Made by a program: the position numbers and the translations under genes. The notes under the pieces are model-generated. The model saw nothing but the letters and a program-made list of their open reading frames with translations. It had not been told where the DNA came from and searched no databases. Source: Clostridia bacterium (lineage in GTDB: Bacteria; Bacillota; Clostridia; TANB77; CAG-508). Taken from it: DNA of 12,312 bases. The DNA is taken from NCBI GenBank assembly GCA_900768805.1, contig CAAGEF010000120.1, forward strand, positions 1 through 12,312, written 5' to 3'. Shown one piece after another: positions 1 to 8,735 of this stretch (its first letter is position 1; every line of letters starts with the position of its first letter).

Positions 1-64
1 AATTTTTCATAAAAATTTTTTTGAAAAATCTCCAAAAAAGACAATATAAAAAAATTTTCTTAAT

Positions 65-93
65 TTGCGATTTTTTCCCTATTGTGATAAAAT
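65..93 (+). promoter_or_regulatory. Sigma-A-type promoter of the 362-residue membrane protein gene
   Basis: A -35 box TTGCGA at 65-70 and a -10 box TAAAAT at 88-93 are separated by exactly 17 nt. The expected transcription start is near 100, giving a short leader of about 30 nt. A strong ribosome binding site AGGAGG follows at 116-121. Boxes and spacing are read directly; use of this promoter is inferred. Confidence 0.65.
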
Positions 94-128
94 AATATAT
101 ATTATATTTTATACTAGGAGGTTAAATA

Positions 129-1217
129 ATGATATATGAAATAATTATTCTAATAGGAATATTGATATTATTTTACAAGCTAATAAATTCTAGAAAAATT
201 ATTATAAAAAAAATGGAAGTAGATGACAATATAAATATACTTATAGATGATTTTTTTAAAAATATGAAAAATAATATTGAATTAAATAAATTTCAAAATA
301 AAATGAAAATTATTAAAATTATAGAATATACATCTTATATAATTATGATATTATACCTATTTTCCCCATTTATATCATATTTATTATTTTTATACTCCTT
401 TTCAATAGGTTCTTTTCAAAATAAAATATTTAATTTTGATCCAATCGAAAAACCATATTTACTTTTACTAAGTATTCCACTTTTAATTGTTTTCTTGAGC
501 ATTTATTTATATAGTGAAAAAAATTATAAAAAATATAAAGAACTAGTAAAAAAATATATTTATAATCAATTTTTAAAAAATTTGAAATATAATTTAAAAT
601 GGTATGATGAACAACCTGAACCAGAGGATACATACAGCAAATTGAAAACAGAATACAAAATAGCAAATTTTAATATAATACAACATAATACATTAGCTAC
701 AAATGAATTGTATTTCGAAGATTACATAAGCGGAATATATAAAGAAAAAGTTATAATTTCAATAGCAGATTTTAATGAATATATAGGAAGAAAAAGCAGT
801 AACCACTCGTTATATGCTGGTATTTTTTGTAAAGTAAAATTAAACAAAGAAATTCTTAACGATATAAGAATAACTAATGATAAAAAAAGAATTTCTTTTC
901 TAGAAAAAAAATATATGGTTACAACTATGCCAGAAAAATTCAATAATAATTTCATTATTTTAGCAAATGATGAATATCCAATTTCAAACTGTATTTCTTC
1001 AAAAGTAATAGAAATTGTAGAAGAATTTTATGATAATAGTAAAATTAAATTTGATATATCAATAATAAATGATGAAATATTTTTCCGATTCAGAACGATA
1101 GATTCAATGGAACCACATATTTGGAAAAACATTGTAGATGAATTGATGTTAAAGGAGTATGCAAATATTATAATGTTTGTAATTAAATTATCAGAAGAAA
1201 TAAATAATATTTCATAA
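129..1217 (+). CDS. DUF3137-like membrane protein of unknown function (362 aa)
   Basis: No function can be assigned. The start ATG lies 7 nt after AGGAGG (116-121). The protein has an N-terminal hydrophobic segment (residues about 2-19), a second hydrophobic region with one or two passes (about 66-95) and a third (about 112-128). A soluble C-terminal part of about 220 residues follows. That part contains a FEDYISG-like block (about 198), a YAGIF/KVKL strand pair (about 230-238) and a late segment with RFRT. This order of membrane segments followed by such a domain resembles the DUF3137 family, whose role is not established; the assignment is by recalled pattern. It is the only plus-strand gene, has its own promoter, and converges on the DUF1294 gene with which it shares a terminator. 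It is very rich in Ile, Asn and Lys, like its neighbours, so base composition gives no sign of transfer. Confidence 0.8.
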   Translation: MIYEIIILIGILILFYKLINSRKIIIKKMEVDDNINILIDDFFKNMKNNIELNKFQNKMKIIKIIEYTSYIIMILYLFSPFISYLLFLYSFSIGSFQNKIFNFDPIEKPYLLLLSIPLLIVFLSIYLYSEKNYKKYKELVKKYIYNQFLKNLKYNLKWYDEQPEPEDTYSKLKTEYKIANFNIIQHNTLATNELYFEDYISGIYKEKVIISIADFNEYIGRKSSNHSLYAGIFCKVKLNKEILNDIRITNDKKRISFLEKKYMVTTMPEKFNNNFIILANDEYPISNCISSKVIEIVEEFYDNSKIKFDISIINDEIFFRFRTIDSMEPHIWKNIVDELMLKEYANIIMFVIKLSEEINNIS

Positions 1218-1254
1218 AAAACGCCTAAGCTAAATAATAAGCTTAGGCATTTTT
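1216..1254. terminator. Bidirectional intrinsic terminator between convergent genes
   Basis: A perfect 9-bp stem (1223-1231 pairing with 1240-1248, core GCCTAAGCT) closes an 8-nt loop. It is flanked by a run of A on the left (1216-1221) and a run of T on the right (1250-1254). Each strand therefore reads as a hairpin followed by U residues. It ends the plus-strand 362-residue gene and, on the other strand, the long frr-to-DUF1294 operon. The stop codon of the DUF1294 gene lies at 1255-1257, directly beside it. Confidence 0.9.
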
Positions 1255-1551
1255 CTATGCATATGGATTCCATATAAATATAAAATATATTGCCAAAACA
1301 ATCTCTGATATTAAAATAACAGGAAAACCGATTGTAAAATACCATTTTTTTGTTTTATGACGAAAAGTATACATTCCTGCAATAGTACCTATACCACCAA
1401 ATAATAATGTTATAATAAATAAAGTTTTTTCAGGTATTCTCCATTTATCTTTTTGCGCTTTGTATTTATCTATCCCCATTGCACAAAATCCTATTAAATT
1501 TATAATTAGTAAATATAATCCTACTTTTGGCCAATTCATTATTTCTAACAT
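1255..1551 (-). CDS. DUF1294 family small membrane protein (98 aa)
   Basis: This is a short integral membrane protein of the DUF1294 family; its function is not known. The family signature is clear: an N-terminal membrane helix (about 10-26) leading into MGIDKYKA (25-32), then WRIPE (37-41), a glycine-rich second segment GGIGTIAGM (52-60), FRHKTKK (63-69), and a C-terminal membrane helix (about 72-94). The length of about 100 residues is normal for the stand-alone form. The ATG start is preceded by AGGAGA with 7-nt spacing. It begins 26 nt after the polC stop with no terminator between them, so it is probably the last gene of the operon. A functional link to polC is not implied. The gene ends at the shared bidirectional terminator. 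Confidence 0.93.
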   Translation of the reverse strand: MLEIMNWPKVGLYLLIINLIGFCAMGIDKYKAQKDKWRIPEKTLFIITLLFGGIGTIAGMYTFRHKTKKWYFTIGFPVILISEIVLAIYFIFIWNPYA

Positions 1552-1577
1552 ATTTTTCTCTCCTAGATTATTCCAAA

Positions 1578-4500
1578 TTAAAAGAAACTAAGCTGATTTG
1601 ATTTCGTCATTCCTTTTAAGCAACCAAATTTTTCCAATAATTCTATTACTGATTTTCCACATTTTGATCTTTCTTGTAAATCATCTATACATTCAAATTC
1701 TTCTTTACAAGCTTCTGAGTAAATTCCTTCAGCAGCAACATTACCAAGACCTGGTATACTATTTAGAGGTGGTCTTATGCTATTTTCTTGAATTAAAAAC
1801 TTTGTTGCATGAGATTTATATAAATCTACTGGTAAAAATTTATATCCTCTTTCATACATTTCTAAAACAAGTTCTAAAACTGGATACATTTCTAAATCCT
1901 TATTAGCAGAACTATTTCCAGCTTCATCTATTTCTTGCATCTTTTTTAAAACTCTTTCTTTTCCATAACACATAATTTCTGTATCAAATTGTTTTGCTCT
2001 TATTGTAAAATATGCACAATAATAAGCAAGTGGAATATGAACTTTAAACCAAGCTATTCTAAAGGCATTTGTAACATAAGCTGCAGCATGGGCTTTTGGA
2101 AACATGTATTTTATCTTTTTGCAAGAAGCCATATACCAATCTGGAACTCCTTTTTCTTTCATCATTTCTACATATTCTGGCCATTTAGGCTCTTTGCCTT
2201 TTGCAACTTTTCCTTTACGTACAGATTCCATTATTTTAAAAGATGCATCTGGTGGCAACCCTTTTCTCATTAAATATAACATTATATCATCTCTACAACA
2301 AATAGCTTCACTTAATGTAACTGTACCTTCTCTAATTAAATCTTGAGCATTTCCAAGCCAAACATCAGTACCGTGTGATAATCCAGAAATTCTAATAAGT
2401 TCTTCAAATGTTGTTGGTTTTGTTTCTAAAAGCATTCCTCTAGCAAATTTTGTTCCATATTCTGGAACTCCATAAGTTCCAACTTCAGAATGTATTTGTT
2501 CAGGTGTTACCCCTAAAGCTTCTGTTGAACTAAATATACTCATTGTAGGCTTGTCGTCTAAAGGAACTTTTGTTGGATCAAATCCTGTAATATCTTGAAG
2601 CATTCTTATAATTGTCGGATCGTCATGGCCCAGAATATCAAGTTTTAATAAGTTTTGATCTATTGAGTGATAATCAAAATGTGTTGTTATAATATCTGAA
2701 TTCGGATCATCTGCTGGATGTTGTACTGGTGTAAATTCATAAATTTCTCTTCCCTTTGGAACAACTATAATTCCTCCTGGATGTTGACCAGTAGTTCTTT
2801 TTATTCCTGTACAACCTACTGATAATCTTGAAATCTCAGCATTACTTACTGGTATTTGCCTATCCTCATAATATCCTCTAACATATCCAAAGGCTGTTTT
2901 ATCAGCAACTGTACCAACAGTTCCTGCTTTAAATGTAGTTCCTTTACCAAAAATTACTTCTGTATATTTATGTGCTTTTGCTTGATATTCACCTGAGAAA
3001 TTTAAGTCAATATCAGGTTCCTTATCTCCTTTAAATCCAAGAAAAGTTTCAAACGGAATATCCATTCCATCTTTATTATATTTATGACCACATTTTGGAC
3101 AATTTTTATCTGGCAAATCAAATCCATTTATTACACCATAATCTGAAAAATCTGAATGCTTACAATTTGGACAAACATAATGAGCAGGAAGGGAATTAAC
3201 TTCTGTAATACCAGTCATAAATGCCACCAAAGAAGAACCAACAGAACCTCTTGAACCAACAATATATCCATCTTCATTAGATTTCCAAACCAATTTTTGA
3301 GCTATTATATACATAACTGAATATCCATTTGAAATTATAGAATTCAACTCTTTATCTAGCCTTGTTTTTACTATTTCTGGAAGTGGATCTCCATATAATC
3401 TATAAGCTTTTTCATAAGCTATATTTTTAATATCCTCTTCACAACCAGGAATATGCGGAGCACATTTTTCAGGTGAAATCGGACTTATATTTTCACACAT
3501 ATCTGAAATTAAATTTGTATTTGTTACAACAACTTCATATGCTTTTTCTTCACCTAAATATTTAAATTCTTCAAGCATTTCTTCTGTTGTTCTCAAATAT
3601 AATGGAGGTTGATTATCTGCATCATCATATTTTTGACCAGCCATTAAAATTCTTCTATAAATTTCATCCTCTGGATCCATAAAATGAACATCACAAGTTG
3701 CAACAACTGGTTTATTTAATTTTTCTCCTAATTCGATTATTTGTTTATTTATATCTTGAAGAGCTTTTTCGTCTGGAACAGTTCCATTTGCAATTAAAAA
3801 CTGATTATTTCCTAATGGTTGAATTTCTAAATAATCATAGTCATTTGCAATTTCTTCAATTTCATCATCAGATTGTCCTCCTAAAATTGCTCTATATAAT
3901 TCTCCTGCTTCACATGCACTACCTAAAATTAAACCTTCTGAATATTTTTTATATATTGATTTTAATATACGAGGTTTTCTATAAAAATAATTTACATGTG
4001 AATATGAAACTAATTTATATAGATTTTTAAGTCCAACAAAGTTTTTTGCAAGTATTATTGCATGATAACTGTTCAATTTCTTATATAATTCTGGATCTTT
4101 ACTTAAATCATAAGCTTCATTAAGTTCATTTAATGTTTTAATATCTTTTTTTCTCAATTTTTCAAGCATAACATTAAACACTTTAACTGTTGTGTCAACA
4201 TCATCCAAAGCTCTATGAGCTACTTCAACTTCTATATCTAATTTTGCAGCAATTGCACCTAATTTATATTTTTTAAAATCAGGAAAAATAGCTTTTGCCA
4301 ATGCCAAAGTATCTAAATATGTATTATTAAACTCTAACCCCAATTCTTTACTATTATATTTTAAAAATCCCACATCAAATTTTGCATTATGAGCAACAAC
4401 TACAGAATCACCAACAAATTCAATTATTTTAGGCATAACTTTATCTATTGTTTCTGCATCTTTAACCATTTCATCAGTTATATTGGTTACTTCAACAACC

Positions 4501-6044
4501 CTAGGCGGAATCGGTTTTTCTGGATTTACAAAACATGAAAATTCATCAACAACCTTTCCTCCAACTACCTTCATTATTCCTACTTCTGTAATTTTTTCTG
4601 TTTTTGCAGAAAATCCTGTTGTTTCTAAATCAAGTACGCAATATGTAGCTTCATCAATAACTTGATTTTTAGAATCCATAACTATTGGCGGTACATCATC
4701 TGGTACTAAATAAGCTTCAACTCCATATATAACTTTAATATCTTTATTATTATCTCCTAATAAATGATACGCATCCGGAAATGATTGAACAACTCCATGG
4801 TCAGTAATTGCTATTGATTTCATTCCCCATTTCATTGCTCTTTTTATTAAATCAGTACAAGATGTAACAGCATCCATTTGACTCATTTGAGTATGCATAT
4901 GAAGCTCTACTCTTTTTACTTCTGCATTATCCATTCTAGTAGCTTTTTTTGTACCTTCTGTTTCTATGATGATATTGGCCATTACTGTAACTTCTTTAGA
5001 AAAATTATCATATTTAGCAACTCCATCAATTTTTAGTCCTTTAGCTCCACCAACTCTTTTTTCTATATCTTTTGAAGCTTCTTTATCTAAAAAAGCTTTG
5101 CATGTAATTGTACTAGAACCATCATAAAGATTAAACATTAAAATTACTTTTTCTTTATCTGGTTCACCTTCTTTTTTACTTCTTATTTTTATTTCTTTAC
5201 CTTCAACACTTCCAGCAACAACCTCACCAGATAAAACAACTTTTTTTTCTTCACCTTCTACTAAACCTGCAATTTCTTTTATCTTTGTTAAATCACCTCG
5301 CAAATTCATTGTTCTACCATAAATAAGTGGTGATGGTCCATCTTCTTTTTGCTCTATTACAGGAGCTAATTCACCTTTTTCAATTAAAACTTTTTCTTCT
5401 GCTTTTTTCTTTTCAATTTCTAATTCTTTTTGTTTTTCTTCTTCTGCTTTTTGTTTAGCTATTACTGCTTTTTTTCGTTCAGCCTCTTCTAATGCAATTT
5501 CATACATTCTTTTTCTAGCTTCTTCTTCATCTCTTTTCATACTTTCTATTAAGCGTTCTTCATAATCCGAAGATAAATCATCCTCAAATCTTACATTATA
5601 TTGACTTCCATATAAATTACTAAAAATATGCTCTAAGCCTTTATCGAATTTTTTTGCTGATAAAAACTCTTTTCCTTTTATTTTAAGCTCTACTACAACA
5701 TTTTTATTATCTATATTTAAAGTACTTCCTGTAAGCATTGCCTTACTAAAAGGCTCTTTTTTTGCAATATACATTATAATATTTTTCCATTCACTTTGAA
5801 GATCTTGTTCAATAATCGTATTTTCGTTATACTTAATATCAATCATAGTTTTTGCTACATTAAATTTAGCACACAAAAAATCTTCGAAACTTGATATATC
5901 TTGTATATTAATCTTTTTATCAGCCAAAACCTCTAATTGAAGCTTGTTGGTTTTTTTATATAAATTTATATTCTCAATTTTTGATTCAACTAAATTATTT
6001 GAAATACTATAATCCTTGAAAACTTCTTTTATATATTTTTGCAT
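1578..6044 (-). CDS. polC: DNA polymerase III alpha subunit, PolC type
   Basis: Replicative DNA polymerase of low-GC Gram-positive bacteria, with built-in proofreading (1488 aa). Order of parts: N-terminal domain (1-155); a highly charged, probably coiled-coil linker (about 158-225, repeated Glu/Lys/Ala); an OB-fold nucleic-acid domain (about 245-365); a PHP domain split in two (H382, H384, D391, D415, H416, E443, then D785 and H787); and inserted between the halves a DEDDh 3'-5' exonuclease (D472, E474, D557, H610, D615). A four-cysteine zinc site follows (C958, C961, C982, C985). The polymerase core carries PDIDLNFSG (D1011, D1013) and a third aspartate in KLDILG (D1136), plus TGQHPGG. The C-terminus ends in QLSFF, a variant of the sliding-clamp motif QLSLF. 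All catalytic residues I looked for are present, so it should be active. The start has GAGGTG just upstream, 14 nt after the preceding gene. It is slightly longer than the usual 1430-1450, partly through the linker. Confidence 0.99.
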   Translation of the reverse strand: MQKYIKEVFKDYSISNNLVESKIENINLYKKTNKLQLEVLADKKINIQDISSFEDFLCAKFNVAKTMIDIKYNENTIIEQDLQSEWKNIIMYIAKKEPFSKAMLTGSTLNIDNKNVVVELKIKGKEFLSAKKFDKGLEHIFSNLYGSQYNVRFEDDLSSDYEERLIESMKRDEEEARKRMYEIALEEAERKKAVIAKQKAEEEKQKELEIEKKKAEEKVLIEKGELAPVIEQKEDGPSPLIYGRTMNLRGDLTKIKEIAGLVEGEEKKVVLSGEVVAGSVEGKEIKIRSKKEGEPDKEKVILMFNLYDGSSTITCKAFLDKEASKDIEKRVGGAKGLKIDGVAKYDNFSKEVTVMANIIIETEGTKKATRMDNAEVKRVELHMHTQMSQMDAVTSCTDLIKRAMKWGMKSIAITDHGVVQSFPDAYHLLGDNNKDIKVIYGVEAYLVPDDVPPIVMDSKNQVIDEATYCVLDLETTGFSAKTEKITEVGIMKVVGGKVVDEFSCFVNPEKPIPPRVVEVTNITDEMVKDAETIDKVMPKIIEFVGDSVVVAHNAKFDVGFLKYNSKELGLEFNNTYLDTLALAKAIFPDFKKYKLGAIAAKLDIEVEVAHRALDDVDTTVKVFNVMLEKLRKKDIKTLNELNEAYDLSKDPELYKKLNSYHAIILAKNFVGLKNLYKLVSYSHVNYFYRKPRILKSIYKKYSEGLILGSACEAGELYRAILGGQSDDEIEEIANDYDYLEIQPLGNNQFLIANGTVPDEKALQDINKQIIELGEKLNKPVVATCDVHFMDPEDEIYRRILMAGQKYDDADNQPPLYLRTTEEMLEEFKYLGEEKAYEVVVTNTNLISDMCENISPISPEKCAPHIPGCEEDIKNIAYEKAYRLYGDPLPEIVKTRLDKELNSIISNGYSVMYIIAQKLVWKSNEDGYIVGSRGSVGSSLVAFMTGITEVNSLPAHYVCPNCKHSDFSDYGVINGFDLPDKNCPKCGHKYNKDGMDIPFETFLGFKGDKEPDIDLNFSGEYQAKAHKYTEVIFGKGTTFKAGTVGTVADKTAFGYVRGYYEDRQIPVSNAEISRLSVGCTGIKRTTGQHPGGIIVVPKGREIYEFTPVQHPADDPNSDIITTHFDYHSIDQNLLKLDILGHDDPTIIRMLQDITGFDPTKVPLDDKPTMSIFSSTEALGVTPEQIHSEVGTYGVPEYGTKFARGMLLETKPTTFEELIRISGLSHGTDVWLGNAQDLIREGTVTLSEAICCRDDIMLYLMRKGLPPDASFKIMESVRKGKVAKGKEPKWPEYVEMMKEKGVPDWYMASCKKIKYMFPKAHAAAYVTNAFRIAWFKVHIPLAYYCAYFTIRAKQFDTEIMCYGKERVLKKMQEIDEAGNSSANKDLEMYPVLELVLEMYERGYKFLPVDLYKSHATKFLIQENSIRPPLNSIPGLGNVAAEGIYSEACKEEFECIDDLQERSKCGKSVIELLEKFGCLKGMTKSNQLSFF

Positions 6045-6058
6045 TATTCACCTCAAGT

Positions 6059-6619
6059 TTAATATATTTTATCTCCAACTAATTGTACTAATTTTTTGAC
6101 TACATCATCAATATTAGCTACATCTTCTATAATAAAACCATTAAAAATAAATCCACTTTTTTTACTAAAAACATTAATCGATCCTAAACCAAATTTTTTT
6201 TGTATTTTTTTCTGATTATAAGTTATATCTTTAATTTCTGAATATTTTAATACCTTTTTTCTATGAATAAATAAAAAATCAAATGTATATACAACTTTTT
6301 TTTCATAAAAAAAGCATTTTGTTCCAACAGCGATTCTTTTTTTTATTATCAATTTTATTCCTAACAAAGTAAATAATAAAATTATAGAACATATCGATGT
6401 AAGAATGTTTTTAGCATATATACCTAAACCAAACATAACAATACAAAATACTATCCATTCAGCATTATGAATAATTTCATAGTTAGGTAAAAATTTTCTA
6501 GTAATTTTTAATAATAATTTATTATCATTTTCTATTTCAATATTTTCTCTATATTCATTATAACAATCATCACACAAAGTACCATTTGGTATTTGTATTC
6601 CACATTTTCTACATCTCAT
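6059..6619 (-). CDS. Zinc-ribbon, two-helix membrane protein with bacterial PH-like domain (186 aa)
   Basis: I do not recognise a named gene. Visible parts: an N-terminal four-cysteine zinc ribbon (C3, C6, C16, C19), a short polar linker, two adjacent membrane helices (about 54-70 and 71-92) forming a hairpin, then a soluble domain (about 97-182). That domain has the strand pattern and FGLGSINVFS block typical of small bacterial PH domains that follow a membrane hairpin (bPH2/YdbS-like). Both ends are predicted to face the cytoplasm. The start has AAGGCGG about 7-8 nt upstream. The gene lies 29 nt after rseP and 14 nt before polC, so it is in the operon, in the slot where ispG is commonly found in related genomes. 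Role unknown; an envelope or scaffold protein is only a guess. The domain reading is by pattern, without a profile search. Confidence 0.85.
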   Translation of the reverse strand: MRCRKCGIQIPNGTLCDDCYNEYRENIEIENDNKLLLKITRKFLPNYEIIHNAEWIVFCIVMFGLGIYAKNILTSICSIILLFTLLGIKLIIKKRIAVGTKCFFYEKKVVYTFDFLFIHRKKVLKYSEIKDITYNQKKIQKKFGLGSINVFSKKSGFIFNGFIIEDVANIDDVVKKLVQLVGDKIY

Positions 6620-6648
6620 AAAACTACCGCCTTTAATAAATACTATAA

Positions 6649-7896
6649 CTAAAAAATTCTAACTACATCATTAAAAGAAATATATAAGGATAATAAAATT
6701 ATAAATGAAAAGCCTATCATCTGAATTGTTATTTCTGTTTCTTGTTTTAAAGGTTTTCTTCTTACTGCTTCTATAATTAGTAATACAATTCTACCACCAT
6801 CTAAGGCTGGAATTGGCAATAAATTTGATATTCCTAAAGATAATGATATTATACTTAAGAAATATACAAATTCAGAAACACCTTTAGTTTTTACAATAAC
6901 TTCTGAAATTCCTATTGGTCCCATCATTTGATTAATCTCGACATCACCTTTAAAAAGAGTTATTATACTTTCACCAAGAGCTTGGATATATTTTATACTT
7001 TCCCAATATCCATAATATATTCTATTTTGAAAACTAGCTTCTGCACTTTCAAATTTAACACCTAATAAATAAGCTTCTACATTTTTAGTATTTACTTTTA
7101 TATTTTCTTCAGTTTCATTTCTTTTAATTGTAAATTCCACAATATCAGTATTGATATTATTAGCAATTTCCATTGGATTTTCTGTTTTAATTCCATTTAT
7201 CCCAACAATTCTATCACCTTGTTTTAAACCAGCAATTTCCGCAGGGCTATCTGGATTAACATATTTTATTTCAGAATTTAAATTATCAGAATCTCCAAAA
7301 TATATTCCAACATATTTTGTGGTATTTTTAGTTGCTTTAACTTTTATTTCTTTATTTTCACCATTTCTTTCAATTTCTAAAATTAAATCAGCATTATTAG
7401 TGTTTTTTAAATATTCATCTATATCAGTTTTTAAGTGAATTTTTTGGCCATTTATACTTTTTATTTTATCACCTACCTGTAACTCGGCTAAATTCTCGCT
7501 GTATTCAGGTAAGATTTCACTAACTATATTTGAAACTTCATTAAAATCAATAGCCATTAATGAAAAATATACTATAAATCCAAATATAATATTTACAGTA
7601 GCTCCAGCTACCACAATAGCAATCCTTTTCCAAACTGGACTATTACTAAAAGAACCAGTTTCATCTATCCTCTCTGTTTCGCCTAACATATCAACAAAAC
7701 CACCAAAAGGAATTAATCTTAAAGTATATTTTGTTTCTTTTCCAAAGTGTTCAAAAATTTTAGGTCCAAATCCTATAGAAAACTCTTTAACTTTTACTTT
7801 ACAGGCTTTTGCTACTAAAAAGTGACCACCTTCATGAATTAAAATTAAAAATCCTAATACAAAAATTACTTTTAAAGCACCTATTAAAAAACTCAA
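6649..7896 (-). CDS. rseP: Site-2 intramembrane zinc metalloprotease RseP/RasP
   Basis: Membrane-embedded M50 protease (415 aa) that cuts transmembrane segments, for example of anti-sigma factors and spent signal peptides in related bacteria. The zinc motif HEGGH (H21, E22, H25) lies in the first membrane helix and the second zinc-site motif is PALDGG (D366). Further membrane helices are at about 91-115, 343-362 and 388-408. Between them are two PDZ-like units: residues about 122-190, with VGDKIKSING, and about 208-270, with SPAEIAGLKQGDRIVGING. The second is canonical and the first is more divergent. B. subtilis RasP, as I recall it, has one PDZ domain, so two gives an E. coli-like layout. 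The start is TTG, chosen because AGGAGG (7902-7907) sits 5 nt upstream and no ATG is available near the N-terminus. The cdsA stop overlaps this ribosome binding site, which suggests translational coupling. Confidence 0.97.
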   Translation of the reverse strand: MSFLIGALKVIFVLGFLILIHEGGHFLVAKACKVKVKEFSIGFGPKIFEHFGKETKYTLRLIPFGGFVDMLGETERIDETGSFSNSPVWKRIAIVVAGATVNIIFGFIVYFSLMAIDFNEVSNIVSEILPEYSENLAELQVGDKIKSINGQKIHLKTDIDEYLKNTNNADLILEIERNGENKEIKVKATKNTTKYVGIYFGDSDNLNSEIKYVNPDSPAEIAGLKQGDRIVGINGIKTENPMEIANNINTDIVEFTIKRNETEENIKVNTKNVEAYLLGVKFESAEASFQNRIYYGYWESIKYIQALGESIITLFKGDVEINQMMGPIGISEVIVKTKGVSEFVYFLSIISLSLGISNLLPIPALDGGRIVLLIIEAVRRKPLKQETEITIQMIGFSFIILLSLYISFNDVVRIF

Positions 7897-7901
7897 AATA
7901 C

Positions 7902-7907
7902 CCTCCT
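7902..7907 (-). promoter_or_regulatory. Ribosome binding site deciding the TTG start of rseP
   Basis: AGGAGG on the minus strand, 5 nt before TTG at 7896-7894. The TAG stop of cdsA (7908-7906) shares its last two bases with this site, so ribosomes ending cdsA stop on the rseP start region. Confidence 0.8.
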
Positions 7908-8715
7908 ATCCAAGTAATATTATAAAAATATAATATGCAAATGGAGCAATAAAAATTATACTGTCTATTCTATCAATCATTCCACCATGACCTGGAAATA
8001 AATCACTAAAATCTTTAACTTCAAAATGTCTTTTTATAACAGAAGCCGCAAAATCACCTATTTGTCCTATAATACATAGGATAACTGCAATTATAGTAAT
8101 TTGCCAATATAATAAACCTAATTTAAAAAAGTTATTTACAATAAATGTATATATTAGACATAATATTGCAGCACCAACTAAGCCTCCAATACAACCTTCA
8201 ATTGTTTTATTTGGGCTTATTTTACTAAATTTATGTTTTCCAAAATTTTTACCAATTAAATATGCAAATGTATCTGATCCCCATGATGCAAACATTATAT
8301 ACCATACTAATATCTTTCCATTTTTACTTCCATATAGTAATGATAAAAACACTATTAGTGATATTATATACAAACTTCCTGTTGTAGTATATACAATATC
8401 TTTATATGTAGTTTTTCCATCAGTAATAATAACTTGTAAAAATTGCAATAATAGAAAAACAGGAATTACTATTGGTAAAATTTTCAACCATAATTCAATA
8501 GGTAAAATATGAATAAAAGCTATTAATACAGCTGGTATGTAAGAAATCCAAGAAATTGGATTACAATTATTTTTAGAACATTTATTATATTCATTTACAG
8601 ATCTTACAGCAACTAATGCAAGAAAAATATCTATAATTTTAGAATTACCTAATACTAATAATGCTATAACTATAGGAGCCCCTATAAGGGCAGTTCCAAC
8701 TCTTTTTAAATTCAT
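7906..8715 (-). CDS. cdsA: Phosphatidate cytidylyltransferase (CDP-diglyceride synthase)
   Basis: Converts phosphatidic acid and CTP to CDP-diacylglycerol, the branch point of phospholipid synthesis, in the cell membrane. The 269-residue protein is almost entirely hydrophobic with about eight membrane helices, as expected. The family signature is complete at residues 225-251: SVIKRHFEVKDFSDLFPGHG followed by GMIDRID. Other conserved pieces are WGSDTFAY (145-152, including D148) and SPNKTIEG (167-174). Length is normal. The ATG start has AAGGA about 9 nt upstream, somewhat weaker than for neighbouring genes. It lies 20 nt after uppS and 9 nt before rseP. In many Firmicutes dxr lies between cdsA and rseP; here there is no room for it. 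Confidence 0.98.
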   Translation of the reverse strand: MNLKRVGTALIGAPIVIALLVLGNSKIIDIFLALVAVRSVNEYNKCSKNNCNPISWISYIPAVLIAFIHILPIELWLKILPIVIPVFLLLQFLQVIITDGKTTYKDIVYTTTGSLYIISLIVFLSLLYGSKNGKILVWYIMFASWGSDTFAYLIGKNFGKHKFSKISPNKTIEGCIGGLVGAAILCLIYTFIVNNFFKLGLLYWQITIIAVILCIIGQIGDFAASVIKRHFEVKDFSDLFPGHGGMIDRIDSIIFIAPFAYYIFIILLG

Positions 8716-8735
8716 AATCTTTATTCCTTTTTTTA

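Noticed and set aside
2..29. Hairpin formed by ATTTTTC and GAAAAAT near the left edge
   Set aside because: The stem is almost only A/T and the surroundings are homopolymer runs, so chance pairing is likely.
1989..2273. Open frames on the plus strand inside polC, and similar antisense frames across other genes
   Set aside because: They lie opposite strongly conserved genes, show no family motifs and have no good ribosome binding sites; they are by-products of the AT-rich coding strand.
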